A stretch of 64,000 nucleotides of DNA, taken from assembly GCF_963169125.1 (NCBI RefSeq), contig NC_084793.1:217088652-217152651 (forward strand), written 5' to 3'. Source of the stretch: Humulus lupulus. Its lineage: Eukaryota > Streptophyta > Magnoliopsida > Rosales > Cannabaceae. Positions within the stretch are counted from its first letter, which is position 1. The number at the start of each line of letters is the position of its first letter. Below the pieces are notes generated by a model. That model had not been told where the DNA came from, did not search any database, and saw only the letters and a list, made by a program, of their open reading frames with translations. This document shows, in pieces, positions 1 through 11,294 of the stretch. The position numbers and the translations under genes are program-made.

Positions 1-900
1 TTCAATTTTTCTTTTGTTTATCAAATTTAGTTGTCTTTTGTATTATTTAGATTCATCACTCGAGGATGGGCAATGACATAAGTTTGGGGGTGTGATAACT
101 CTTGAATAAAGAGTTATTTTGATACATTTAAACTTTTAAATGTAGAATTACGAAGCGTGGTGTTTGTTTAGTATTATTATTTTTAGTTAATATATTTTTC
201 TTTTTGTTTTTTTGTGAGTTATTGTGTCTTTTTAGTTTTCAAGAGCTGAAAGTAGGAAAATAAATAATTTATGCATGAATTATCTAAGGAGAAAGAGAAA
301 AAGTAAATTGGCTACTAAGTTGTTTTGTTTGTGTTGAAATTCCAGATTTTTCTGTTGCAAAGACAATTTTGCTGGAGCATTTCCATCAAGATCCAAGTGC
401 GTAATTTCAGCATATGACGAATAGCCAGTTGACATTTCATTAATATAGCAAGAAAAGATTGCTGAGGTGGTGAAATCAAGGCATACTCAATATTTTGAAG
501 CATTTTCAAGAGAGAAAAAGTGGTGGACAAAAGTAGTGGGCAAAAAATAGAAAAAAATGATGTGGGCCTTTTAATTAGGGAAATGAATGGTACCATAGCA
601 TCATTAAAAGAAAGGCAGCCACCATTTTAGGAGAAGACCTAATATCCTCGAGCTGAAACTAGAGAGAAAAATACTCAAAAAGAGAATGAAGAAGCAGAAA
701 AGAAAGACAGAGAAAAAGAAATTGAGAAGAGAGAAGGGCATGAAAGGAGGATCTATCTACGTAGTTTCCCCTATACCCTTTACTCTTTTTGTATTTCTAT
801 TTCTTTATTTCTTTCTATTTGTAAGACCATGGATGTGTTGATTTTGAGTATTTTTGTCTTTGTGAGTATGAACTAATTTTCTTGTAACTAGAGTTATTGA
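1..900 (+). mobile_element. 3' end of a Ty3-type element: polypurine tract and LTR (broken)
   Basis: A purine run ending in AAGTTTGGGGG lies at 80-90 and is followed at once by TGTGATAACTC, the usual join between the polypurine primer of plus-strand synthesis and the start of a 3' LTR. The roughly 800 bases that follow are AT-rich, LTR-like and non-coding. No terminal CA plus target duplication could be placed at the right, because CACTA-type sequence takes over near 900. Bases 1-79 would be the untranslated 3' end of the element. The lineage is not determined; an Athila-like element is possible from the tract and LTR start. No coding capacity remains in the window. Confidence 0.5.
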
Positions 901-3384
901 TGAGTTCATTTGCATCAGTTACAAACTATCACAAATGCAATTTTTTTTATTTTTTTAATATTTAACTAGATATGGGCCCAAAACCTTAACCCTCACATCT
1001 CTTTCTCTCCTTTCCTCTACCAGCTGCCTCCATCTCAATCTCACACTCACTCTCGATCTCTTTCTCTCAACCCCACTCTCTCTCTCTCTCTCTCATTTTC
1101 TCAGCCTCTCCCTCCCGTGGTCTCTCTCCGTGGCTCAGCAAATGGCAGGAAGCCGGTGTCTCCCTTTTTCCTTTGATTTTTCAGGTTCGACGGTGTGAGG
1201 GGTAACAAGCGGAGGGCTTATAGGTGACGTGCAAGGGGTAGTGCAGGTCTGGTGATGAGGGATAACAGGCAGAGGACTTGACATCATGAACGACGAGGTG
1301 GGTATTCTAATTATTTTATGTTTTAAATCTAGTTTGGTGGTGGTGGGATCCAATAGAGGCTCAACTAGGGACGGGGTTGGGTTCAGGGACTAGTGCGAAC
1401 GAGGGAATAAGGGCTGGGTGCATTTCTAATTGATTAGTTATAATTTATTTTTTGTTACTTAGGCTTTTGCAGGTAGGGAGATGCTTCATTTTTCTCGGGA
1501 GCCAAAGAGGTCTCGATATTTTTTTTTTTCAAGTAATGCAACAAACCTTATGTCAACTGAAAGCTAAAAACATTGATGAAATTAATTTATAGTATTTTGT
1601 TTTATCATGTAGATAATGAGATTGGGTTACAATCTGAATGATTTGAACTTCCATATATGAGTTGAGTGATCTTGAGAATAGTACGCTTGTTTCTATCAGA
1701 ATGATTTCTTTTTTTTTTTTTTTTTTTTGCTGTAGAAGAAAGAAAATCTTATTCTTTGATAAATTTTGAAAATTATAAATGTGATTTGTATTCAGACATG
1801 TAAAAAGTATTTAGTTTTTTTTTTAAGAGCTTAGTTTAATTTCTTCATAGGGTTGTTATATTTACAAAAAGTATCATGTTTATTAAATATATATCTAGGA
1901 AGACAGTACGTTTCATGAAACATATCAATTGGCCTCACTACTACAAAAACATACATACTTTTAGGACATTTGTTTAGGGCACTCACTTGGATACGAGCCC
2001 TAAAAACAGCTCTGGACTTTTTAGGACACTCATTGAGAGTCCTTAAAAAATTATTTTAGGACACGCGATGCCAGCCCTAAAAATTGATGTGTATCCTAAA
2101 AGTTTGAATTTTTTTTAACAAAATTTCATGGACTTTTTAGGACACTCATTAAGAGTCATTAAAGAATTTCTTTTAGGACACGCAGTGCAAGCCTTAAAAA
2201 CTTATGTGTATCCTAAAAGTTTAAATAATGTTTTTTAACAAAAGTTTTTTTATATATTAAATCGAAAAAGAAAAAAACACTCAACCCATTCTCTCTCTCT
2301 GTTCCTTGGATTCCCTCTCTCTTCCCCCATTTCTCTCTCTCTCTCTCCCTCGTAAGTTTTTGCCAACCACGAACTGCGACTCTTCGGCCACCCATGCCTA
2401 CACGCACCGCCTAGCGTCTTCGCCGGCCCCAAAACCCCCAGCTCCACGAGCCCCTAGCCGCACGCACCCCCTAGTCCTCTCGACGGAGCCTCCAATGTTC
2501 GGTGACTATGTGGGTTTCAAAAACTTTTTGGTCATTTTCCTACCACCCCGAGCCAAATGGCCACCACCACTACATTCCTTATGTTTTGGGCTTCAAAACC
2601 CACTAGAGGATCGAACCGAACCACGCTTTTTAAGGCTCTCAAATATAGGACTCACGCCCCGCAAGTCCTAAAAACTTGCTTAGGGCTCGCAAAGCAAGCC
2701 CTAAAAATAATTTTTTGTAGTAGTGCCTACAATATATTACTCCCTGTTAATTTCATGAAATCCTTCATCTTATTCTTATATTTATGTTTGAACTAATTTT
2801 CCTGCAGGAAAACAATAAGAGTGATCTTGAATGATTTACAGAGAGAGGAATGACCTTTGACGGCGGATGGTGGAGGACAGTAGTGGATATGAGAGAGGGC
2901 AATTGAACCCAAGTTATGTAAATTTAAAAGTTTTATATTAGTTCTTTTTCTTTACTTCCAAGTTCAAATTATGTAATCATTTTGCTAATGCATTATTGAT
3001 GACTTGTTGATTTGGAACATTTGGTTTTATGGTTAAGTAATTAATTTGAACACTTTGTGTATGACCTTTGAGTTTGTCACAATTTGATACCTATAAAGAC
3101 ATTTCAATTTGAGTTTTCTTATGTTCTCTAATTATTTTACGGTACAAACGAGAAACATAATTATAATTTTTTATTATTTTTTATATGAATCAATAGATTT
3201 GCATCAGTTGTGAAATGTCACGAGTGCCAAATTTATGTCCAAATGCTAGCATTTGCGTCCATTGTTAACTGTCACAAAGACTACAGAGGTTTGCATCACG
3301 GGATTTTACTTCACTTTTAAATTGACGCAATATATTATTTGTGCTAGATCTTAACTATCAAAAATGATGTTTTTTGTAGTAGTG
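901..3384. mobile_element. Old CACTA (En/Spm) element, left end lost
   Basis: The right end is the inverted terminal motif TTTTTTGTAGTAGTG at 3370-3384. Inside it, short subterminal motifs of the form TTTGCATCAGTT...TCACAAATGC recur near 910-945, 3197-3230 and 3248-3280, as expected for the transposase-binding repeats of CACTA elements. No matching CACTACTACAAAA start was found to the left, so that end is deleted or diverged. The interior (about 980-1430) has CT-rich leader-like sequence and GC-richer sequence but no convincing gene. A second, younger CACTA element is nested at 1936-2725. The right end interrupts a copia polymerase. Confidence 0.45.
1936..2725. mobile_element. Non-autonomous CACTA element, intact ends
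   Basis: It begins CACTACTACAAAAA and ends TTTTTTGTAGTAGTG, inverted repeats typical of En/Spm elements, and is flanked by the 3-bp duplication CCT (1933-1935 and 2726-2728). Subterminal repeats built on TTTTAGGACAC and CCCTAAAAA occur in both orientations near both ends. The 790-bp interior has a CT-rich stretch and a GC-rich segment (2380-2480) but no transposase, so movement would depend on an autonomous relative. The possible short ORFs look like by-products of low-complexity sequence. Confidence 0.88.
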
Positions 3385-3696
3385 AATGCTTGATACTTAG
3401 ATTTCTAGTAAACTTGCTAAGTTTACTAACCGCATATGCAATGTTCACTCTAGTACAATGAACAACATACATTAGGCTCTCTATTGCACTTGCATATTCC
3501 AATTGAGCCACCACTCTTCCTTCATTCTTTTCAAGCTTCATGTTTGAATCGAATGGTGTATTTTCCTCATTGATTTTGAGATGACTAAATTTGTCAAGCA
3601 CTTTCTCTACATAATGGGTTTGAGTAAAGAAAAGCTTCCACTATTTATTCTAACTTTGATACCTAGAATGGTATTGACCTCTCCAAGGTACTTCAT
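3385..3696 (-). pseudogene. Ty1/copia RT, C-terminal fragment
   Basis: On the minus strand this encodes the end of a copia reverse transcriptase: a KYLGEVNTILGIKV-like segment (canonical DLGEADVILGIK), then YASAIESLMYVVHCTRVNIAYAV, the canonical Y.SAIGSLMYAM.CTRPDIAYAV. The reading frame contains stops. It stops dead at 3384 where a CACTA end begins, so RNase H and the 3' LTR are missing. It continues the copia polymerase of 8231-9407, from which it was separated by the LTR at 3702-8225. The flanking TSD shows the two pieces were once adjacent. Confidence 0.8.
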
Positions 3697-3701
3697 CTTT
3701 G

Positions 3702-6700
3702 TAATAACCAAGGTTATTGTTTTCTTATAAGCTCTTTAAATATGATCTTATAATATTTTATACTATAGTTTATACTTGTGTGGTGGAATTAGAAAGATTG
3801 CTCTAGAAGTATTTTTATTATAGGCTATGATTTTATGATTTAGAAAATAATTGTACTTTAGATAATTATAATTATTGGGGTTATTATTAATAAAATTGTA
3901 TTTATTTAATAGAACTTAAAAACACATGATTAAGTTAGTGTATAGTTTTTCTTTAAGAAAAATAAAGAATTAATAAAAGATGCACACATGTTATTGGTGG
4001 TAAATTTTGTACGCATGTGACATTAATTGAAGTCCTATATATTTGAATTACAAGGCATGGCCAAAATTGCATATAGTGTAGCTAGTTGAATTTTTTAAGC
4101 ATATTACAGAATTTATTTAATAGGTGGCATAAGAAGCTTGTGTTTAAGAATCAAAGATTTACTTGGTTGAAGACCAAGTGGAGGAGGGTGCGTGAAGCAT
4201 AGAACTAGGAAAGGGTGGACTTGTTTAAATTTAAGTGAGTTATGTGTCAAATAGAGCTTGCAAAGTGGAGTTAGAAAGACTATGCTTGTGGAGTCAAAAA
4301 CTATAAAAGAGAATGTAATGTGTTGGTTGAAGCTTGATTGACATATTTTGAATTTCAATTTCTTAGTTGTAGGCATGGGAGACTATTGAGGAAGCAAGAA
4401 TGGGTTTTGACTTCATTTTGTTACATTAGAGAGTATGTGGCATCAAGAGAGGAACTTTAGCAAAAGACTAGGGTGTTAAATAGGCTTGGCCGAAACTACT
4501 TAGAGGAGGGAAATTCAAATTTTGAAAACATATTTGATGATAGTGGAGAAGATTAAGGAAAGGAGTTGGAGTTTAGAGCCTATAAATAGAAAATTGATGC
4601 TCTTCATTTTCACACACTCAAAGTTTCCAAGCTTCCCTATTTTCAAAAAATTGCTAAGCAGTGTATTACTCTCTCAAGTTCTTCCATTTTTGCTCACAAA
4701 CAGTCCACATAGCCGAGACCACCAAGAACCCTAGTGGTGTTCAAATTCTTCTTGCTTCTTTCTCGTGTTTGAAACCTAGCTTCGTCACTATCACCATCAA
4801 TATTCCCTCACTCCAGCCGAAATATACCATAGCCAAAGTCATCATTTCTAGCCGAAACACTATACTATTTATCAAGCATCATAAAGTTCAAACCCTAGTG
4901 TAACGCCCTGGATAGCCAAGACCGTTACACTGTGTGTTTATAAAGTGCCAGACTTGCTAATCAAGTCATTTAATTAAAATCGTGTTACTAAAACTATAAA
5001 GGAACTAGGGTTAAAAATGGTTTGGTCTCAAAAGCCACATTTTCATTAAGAAGCATCATCTGTTTACACGGGATCCCAAAAAATATTAAGTTTAAAGACT
5101 ATTTACAAAAGACACAACGTTTATATACAATATCAAGCCATATTAAGGCAAAACAGACAGTTAGGCAATCCCTGTCCTGACCCACTCCTCGACCGTGGCG
5201 ACCGAACAGCTGACTATGTACATTCAACCCCGCAGCTCTCCACCTTAGGATTGGTCCAACTTGCCCTTGCATTTACCTGCACCACGTAGCACCTGTGAGC
5301 CAAGGCCCAGCAAGAAAACACAACAACAGAGCATAAGCAATCAACAGACAAATCAACATTCCATACTGCATCACATAATCTCAGCCATATAATCATTCAA
5401 TATAACCAAGTATTCAACATGCTAAACATATCAAATCATATCATACATCACTGTACAAATGATAACTAGGGCTAGCGCTCTCAGGCTGCTCCATCCGTTA
5501 TCCCACTGACTCCGGCCCGCTTAAACCGAGCTCAGTGAATATTAAGCTGTCCTCGGCTACCAGTGGCCAAGCCGCGCCCTGTACGGAAATATAGTGTACG
5601 ACACTCTTAGGCCGCTTTCACATGTCCCATGGCGTAATACCATCATTGACACGATACAAGTATCGGGAGCACTTAGTCCCATCATAAACATATAACCGGG
5701 TGCAGTTCTCTTACCTTTCAATTCACTAGCTTTGATCCCTCGACTCCTTGAGCACGATCCCCCTCAAGCCCTAGCGCTCACCTAAACACAACCATGGACC
5801 AAAGTCATCATCAACCCTCAAGTACAAAACCTAGCCTCGGGGCCAATCCCGAGCCCCCGGGAAGTCCTAGTTCCACCAAACAAGGTGGTGGAATCAAACC
5901 CCAAACCCTAGGTCAAAAGCCTTTGCAAACAACCCTAAAATCCCCTTCAGAAGGTAGGGTAGCGCTACAGCACTCATGGGAGGGCGCTACAGCGCTACAA
6001 ACAGAAGCAAAATCCCCTCAGCACTCATGGTCTAGCGCTACAGCGCCCAAAGGCTAGCGCTGTAGCGCTAGTCACAGACAGACTAGCATCAATTTCCCCT
6101 TTCTTCGATTTCCTCGAACCAACCTCAACCAAAACTCTTCCAAATATTTCCCAACCTCAAAAACAACCTTATGACCATACTCTACTCATCCCAAGCACCC
6201 CAAATACCTAGAACTCAAGCACATGCATCCCCAAACTCAACATTCACCATAGCCACTCCTAAACACTAAAACTCAACAGAAACCAATTGAACAACAAAGT
6301 TAGAGTTTAGAATTTATACCTTTGGTGGAATTTCGACCTCAAGTTGTCTCTAGGCCTCCTTGACTTGCTTTTCCTCAGCCTTAGGCCTGAATTCCCTAAA
6401 TTTTCCATCCAATTCAACTTAAACACCATAGCTGAAAAACCAGAAACAAAAACTGAAGAACTCTAAAGTCTTACCTCAAGTGTTGATGATCTCTTGCTAA
6501 ACCTCTGCCAATTCCCCAAACTTAGCTTAGAATCCTTGATGCTTAGTTTATCCCAGATCTCCTCTGAGCTTTGCTCAAGAAACCCTCAAGAAACAGATGA
6601 AGGAAATGTAAACCGACCTAGAAAACTCTCTCTGTTTTCTCCCTTTCTTTTCCCTTCCTTTTCCTTCTTTTTCAGACTTCTACACTTCTCTACAATTCCC

Positions 6701-8225
6701 ACTAACATAAAGCCTTGGTAATACTTAACTCCTGTAATCCAAATGACTATTATGCCCTCCCTATTAATTCTAAACCCTTTAATCCACTTAGGGGCATTTT
6801 AGTCATTTTACCCCAATTCCCGCTAACTCCTCGAGTGTCTCTAATATTTCCCGCTTAACTCCCGTTACCTAATCAATCACCAATAACATTCCTCAATGTC
6901 AAGATAAACTCCAGTATATTCGCTAAATTCCCATTTATACCCCTAAGCTCACCCCGAGCCGGGTATAAATCCCCGCCATGACTTTTTCGCTACTTTGCTC
7001 ACTAGGATCGTCTTGAGTCACAGATCGGAGATATATCCACATAATAATGTGGTCTCGACAATTATCACATATATCAATACAGTTATGCCCATAATGGCCA
7101 AAATTACGATTATGCCCTTCTAACCTAATCAGGGCCCACATGCATACTAACACACATATTCATGCATCTCAAATATTCAAATAATCATATAACATGCTTT
7201 AAATCATAATCATGCATCTTAGTCATTAAAAGCACACATAATTCCCATTATGCCCTTCAGGCACACTAATCAAGGCCCTTAAGTCCTATTAGCGAATTTG
7301 GGTCGTTACACCTAGTTATTTCGAAGAAAGTCGTTGTTCTCTCAAAGACTTGGGATATTAGGAATGTGTTATCTTATTTCAAGGGTTAAGGTATGGTTTC
7401 CACAAGGTCTTAGATTATTAAATTAAGTTATATTTTAGGTCATAATTTTAGTCCTTATTTTTATGTGTAAGGTGTTGGGCGTGACCCACTTGTATTTAAG
7501 GGAAATCTCTTACTCTTTTTTCTCCACACTCAAGGTACAAAAAATTAGATAGTTTAGATTATGACCTTAAGTAAATGTTATGACACTAATGTTTCAGGTA
7601 CAAGAAAATAAGTGTGGATGGGCCTAAGTGAAGCTCATATATGGACCTAAGTGATTTCTAGAGGGCTCGGATGCCCAAACTTTATAAGCACTTTATCTAT
7701 ACTTGATTGATTCATTTATTGCTAATATGATTATGACAATATTAAGTTTACGAGTGTGACTTTATAATTGTATGGTTATGTATGATAGTGATTCTCTTAG
7801 TATGATAGAGTTGTTATGGTAATATGTAGCTTTTATGATATTGTTGAATAATGAAATATTTATGAATATTGTTTGTATGTTTGCTACAACTATTTTCCTT
7901 ACTGGGATTAGAAGCTCACTCCTTATAAAATATATGTGCATAACAAAATAAGCAAGGAGATAGATGGTCGATGGCGATTTGGACCTAGATAGCTGCATGT
8001 GTATTCGTGAGGGCCATATTGCTACTGGAAGATCTAAACTTATGTTTTCGTTGCTTAATTTGTATTTTATTCCTTTAAAATGAAGGTTGTTGTGTTTTTT
8101 TAAGACATCTTTTATGTTGTAAAACTGGGATCTTGTCTGAATTAGTTATTTTTCAATAAAGAGCAATGTTTATGTTTCAACGTTGGTTCTCTATATTATT
8201 TTTATGAGAAAATAAGGGCGTTACA
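3702..8225 (+). mobile_element. Solo LTR (about 2.1 kb) with a nested solo LTR
   Basis: It starts TGTAATAACC and ends GGGCGTTACA, flanked by the direct repeat ATCTT (3697-3701 and 8226-8230), a textbook 5-bp LTR-retrotransposon target duplication. There is no primer site, gag or pol inside, so it is a solo LTR left by recombination between two LTRs. Orientation is taken as plus, from a segment near 7895-7920 resembling the GCTGAGCC...GCTCAC block of the LTR at 46779-49724. Without the 2.4-kb nested insertion and its duplication it is about 2.1 kb. The ends resemble long-LTR Ty3 chromoviruses. It interrupts a copia polymerase. Confidence 0.85.
4899..7310 (-). mobile_element. Solo LTR, chromovirus type, minus orientation
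   Basis: On the plus strand it runs from TGTAACGCCCTGG to GGGTCGTTACA with direct repeats CCTAG on both sides (4894-4898 and 7311-7315). Read on the minus strand it begins TGTAACGACCCAAATTCGC and contains blocks also seen in the plus-oriented LTRs at 46779 and 49727, such as GTGGATATAT...GACGATCCTAG. This indicates one broad LTR superfamily. It is 2,412 bp without gag or pol. GC-richer segments at 5460-5790 and 5940-6070 (with repeated AGCGCTACAGCGCT-like words) produce spurious ORFs. Confidence 0.85.
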
Positions 8226-8230
8226 ATCTT

Positions 8231-9407
8231 GAGGTTAAAAGATATAAACCTATTTTTTTCTATTATTCTTCTCATGTCATTACTCAAAATCAATATATCA
8301 TCTACCTAAAGACACACTAATATGATATAGTTATCACAAGTCTTAGAGTATAAGCACTTTTCCATGTTGTTGTGTCTAAAACCATCTGAAACAATGACTT
8401 TATCAAACTTCTCATGCCTTTGACTTCTTCTAGGCAATAAAGGTTCTTACCCACCATTTTAGGAGTCTCCTCCTGATGCTCTCTAATTTGAATAGGGTCT
8501 TTTAATTTTTTGTCATCACATGATATGTTCTCAAAGAACTCAACCTATCTTGGTTCAATTATCACATTAGACTCCAAGTTTAACAATCTATATGCTTTGT
8601 TATTTGAGGCATAGCCCACAAATACGTATCTTATAGCTCTTGGACTGAACTTGGTTCTTTTAAGGTTCATGTTCTTCCAATAAGCATGACACTCCCACAC
8701 TTTAAGATAACCAATATTTCGTTTCTCTCCTTTCCATAACTCATATGAAGTTATATGGGGCGGATAACAAGGTTTTACCCCACAAACTAAAACTCAATTT
8801 TGAATGTAATAGCATAGTATTAATCATCTCAAGAAATGTTCTATTTTTCCTTTCAGCTATACCATTTTGTTGTGGAGTATATGGGGTGGTACATTCATGT
8901 ATTATTCCATGATCTTCACAAAACAAGTTGAAATCATTTGAGAATATCACTTCTAAGCTCTTTAGCTTTCCTTTCTAATTAATTTTCAACTTCAGCTTTA
9001 TAAGCTTTAAACACACTAAATGCTTCATCTTTGTTCTTAGGCAAATAAACATATGTGAACCTAGAGCAATCACCTATGAAAGTAATAAAATAACTACTTC
9101 CTCCTCTAGGCAACATGTCATTTAGTTCACATAAATCACTATGTATCAAATCTAATAAGTTCGAATTTATATCAACACTTAGAAAATATTTCTTCACCAT
9201 TTTAGATTTTACACATAGTTTACACTTATCATGCTCAACATTATCAAAATTAATCAATCCACATTTAATTGCTCTTTTAGTTGTGCTAAATCCTATATGT
9301 GCAAGTCTAACACGCAACAACGTAATAGAATTTGAGACAAGCATATAACAAGAAGAACTAGAAGCTTTATTATTCACATCATCAATTGAAGTAAAAAGTT
9401 TAAGCAT
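8231..9407 (-). pseudogene. Ty1/copia pol: integrase and broken RT
   Basis: Minus-strand translation gives the integrase zinc-finger region (HIGFSTTKRAIKCGL, then CKLCVKSK), the catalytic core (LIHSDLCEL, then YFITFIGDCSRFTYVY), and the TPQQNGIAERKNRTFLEM block holding the catalytic Glu. The C-terminal region follows (KVWECHAYW...RAIRYVFVGYASNNKAYRLL, 8560-8720). After a linker the sequence jumps to the second half of the RT palm (HEKFDKVIVSDGF...VDDILILSN, 8250-8430), so the first half of RT appears deleted. Several stops and frameshifts are present. The frame would continue at 3696 without the inserted LTR. Confidence 0.85.
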
Positions 9408-10480
9408 GCCATAACCTTCTTGCTCGAAGTGAAGAATATAAAATTTTTTCCCTTGCCTATAACCTTGGACCTTTTCTCATTGACCATTTGGATTTCATGC
9501 CCATCCTTTGAAGTTTCAAAGGTCTTAAATAGAGATCTATCATAAGTAACAAGGATGGTATTAATCTCACTTAGTGTTTCCATTAACTCTTCTTCAGTTG
9601 AATTAACCCTTGCCTCATTTTTGTGGCTCCTCTTGAACCTATAATCCCTTGCAAAGTGGCCATTCTTGCCACACACAAAGCAAGGTCTTTTAGAAGTCTT
9701 GAATTGACACTCATTGTTCTTAGGTCCCAAGGGTTTGTAGCCCTAGCCTTTATTCTTCCCAATTCCTTTGCCTTTGTTGTTGCTGTTGGGAGCTTTAGCA
9801 ACCACACATTGGTCTTAGAAGTCTTCCATTAGATTCACCCACGTTCTTATCTCTAGAGTGATATTCCTCTTCAATCCTCAAGTGTTTGAGAATTTCTTCC
9901 AAGGAAATCTTCTCATTCTTCTGAAGGATTTTTCTTTCTATAGCCCCTCCAAGATGGAGGAAACTTGGCTATAATAGCACCAACAAGGAACTGTTCTGGA
10001 AATACAATATTAAGAGTAGATAACTTATTTACAATAATTTGTAATTTATGTATTTGGGGTAGAAGAGGTTTCACATCATAAAACTTAAATTCCATATATT
10101 GAGTGATAAGGAATTTATATGTACCTTCTTCTTCTATTTTGTATTTGCTCTCCAATGCTTCCCAAATATCCTTAGCAGTATTTGTGTCAGTGTAGAGACC
10201 ATACAACTAGTCCCAGAGAGCATTGAGAATGTGACCCCTACATATAAGTTCATCTTCATCACGTTTCTTCCTTTCTTTGATGACTTCTTGATTGTCATCT
10301 TCTTTGGCAGGTTTTATGACTTTTAAATCCTTGTCTAGGATATAGAACACCTTGAGATTAGTTAGCAAAAACCTAATCTTTTCTTGCAAACGAACAAAGG
10401 AAGTTTCATCAAATCTTTCCATTCTAACAAAGTCTTGTGTCATAAATTTCAAGGCTGAAATTGAAGATAATTCTTTCAAG
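9374..10480 (-). pseudogene. Ty1/copia gag, degenerate
   Basis: Starting near 10479 the minus strand encodes the copia capsid region (MERFDETSFVRLQEKIRFLL, then LNALWDxLYGLYTDTNTAKDIWEALESKYK, with a stop at x), and then a zinc knuckle near 9660-9690. The knuckle reads CFVCGKNGHFARDYR: the last Cys of CX2CX4HX4C is replaced by Tyr. Frameshifts and stops break it into at least three pieces. The 5' leader and LTR lie at higher coordinates. Gag would package the element's RNA; this copy cannot. Confidence 0.8.
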
Positions 10481-10739
10481 ATGATGTATTTCAGATAATA
10501 GAGATTTTGAATGTTGGAAGAGAGTGAGATTACACCACAAAAATAACAATAATCTATACATAATTATCCTTGACAGAGTCCAATAAATGATTGAGATAGA
10601 GAAATGCAAACCCTAGCTTTAGAGTGAAACTCTTTGATCTTTTTACAAGCTTCAAACCCTAGTTAGAACAGAACTTGAAACTTGTTCTTCTTCTTCTTGA
10701 AGAGAATCAAAACAAGGCTTATACACGAGGAGTGCTGCC

Positions 10740-11289
10740 ATCCAAATTCTCTATTTCCTAGCCCTTAATTGATGCTCTAGTAGGAACATGAACTAGGATT
10801 GAACAAGCCTTAAAAGTCACAAAGACAAACATTTTCTTTATTAATTTATTGGAGAAAATTTATGATCTTGGGAGCTAGAGAGAGAGAGAATTGAGATAGT
10901 AATCACGTCTATTACAACTCTAAGAGAACCATTTTATAGTTTACGCACCGTCATTAAGTCTAACAAATAGGATTAGAGCTTTTAAACACATCATTTGGAG
11001 CTTAAAACACATGTCTGTACAGACAAGTCAGGCGGTGTCGCCTGTCTATAGATGATGTGTTGCCTACTAGTAGGCAATGAATTGCTTGCTAGGCATCGCC
11101 AAAACCCTAGGGTTTTAAGCTATACAATGCCACCAAGGCATGTCAAAATTATGAAAATAGACCTTAAACACCTCTAAATGCTCCCAAACATTTTGGCCAT
11201 CCTTAGATACCTCAATGTATCACTTTGAAGCCAAAATACAATTTTAAATACCTACAATAAAATGTCAAATTTCACATCTTCACTATGTG
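10740..11289 (-). mobile_element. Probable 5' LTR of the minus-strand copia element
   Basis: This non-coding stretch lies just upstream (minus sense) of the copia gag and contains a TATA-like box, as expected for a U3/R promoter. Neither terminus nor a tRNA primer site could be identified with certainty. A later solo LTR (11295) sits immediately beyond it. Confidence 0.4.
10931..10938 (-). promoter_or_regulatory. TATA box of copia LTR
   Basis: The minus strand reads TATAAAAT here, about 450 bases upstream of the gag start, inside the probable 5' LTR. It is positioned to drive the copia transcript; inferred from sequence only. Confidence 0.4.
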
Positions 11290-11294
11290 AAACC

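Noticed and set aside
2306..2671. 121-codon ORF in the CACTA element
   Set aside because: It reads through CT-rich and GC-rich low-complexity sequence, has no recognisable domain, and overlaps a subterminal repeat at its end.
5794..6057. 87-codon ORF rich in Pro, Ser and Gln
   Set aside because: It lies wholly inside a solo LTR bounded by target duplications and is driven by a short repeated AGCGCTACAGCGC-like word.
10780..10800. GCTCTAGTAGGAAC as a damaged tRNA-Met primer site for the minus-strand copia
   Set aside because: Too few matches to GCTCTGATACCA to claim.
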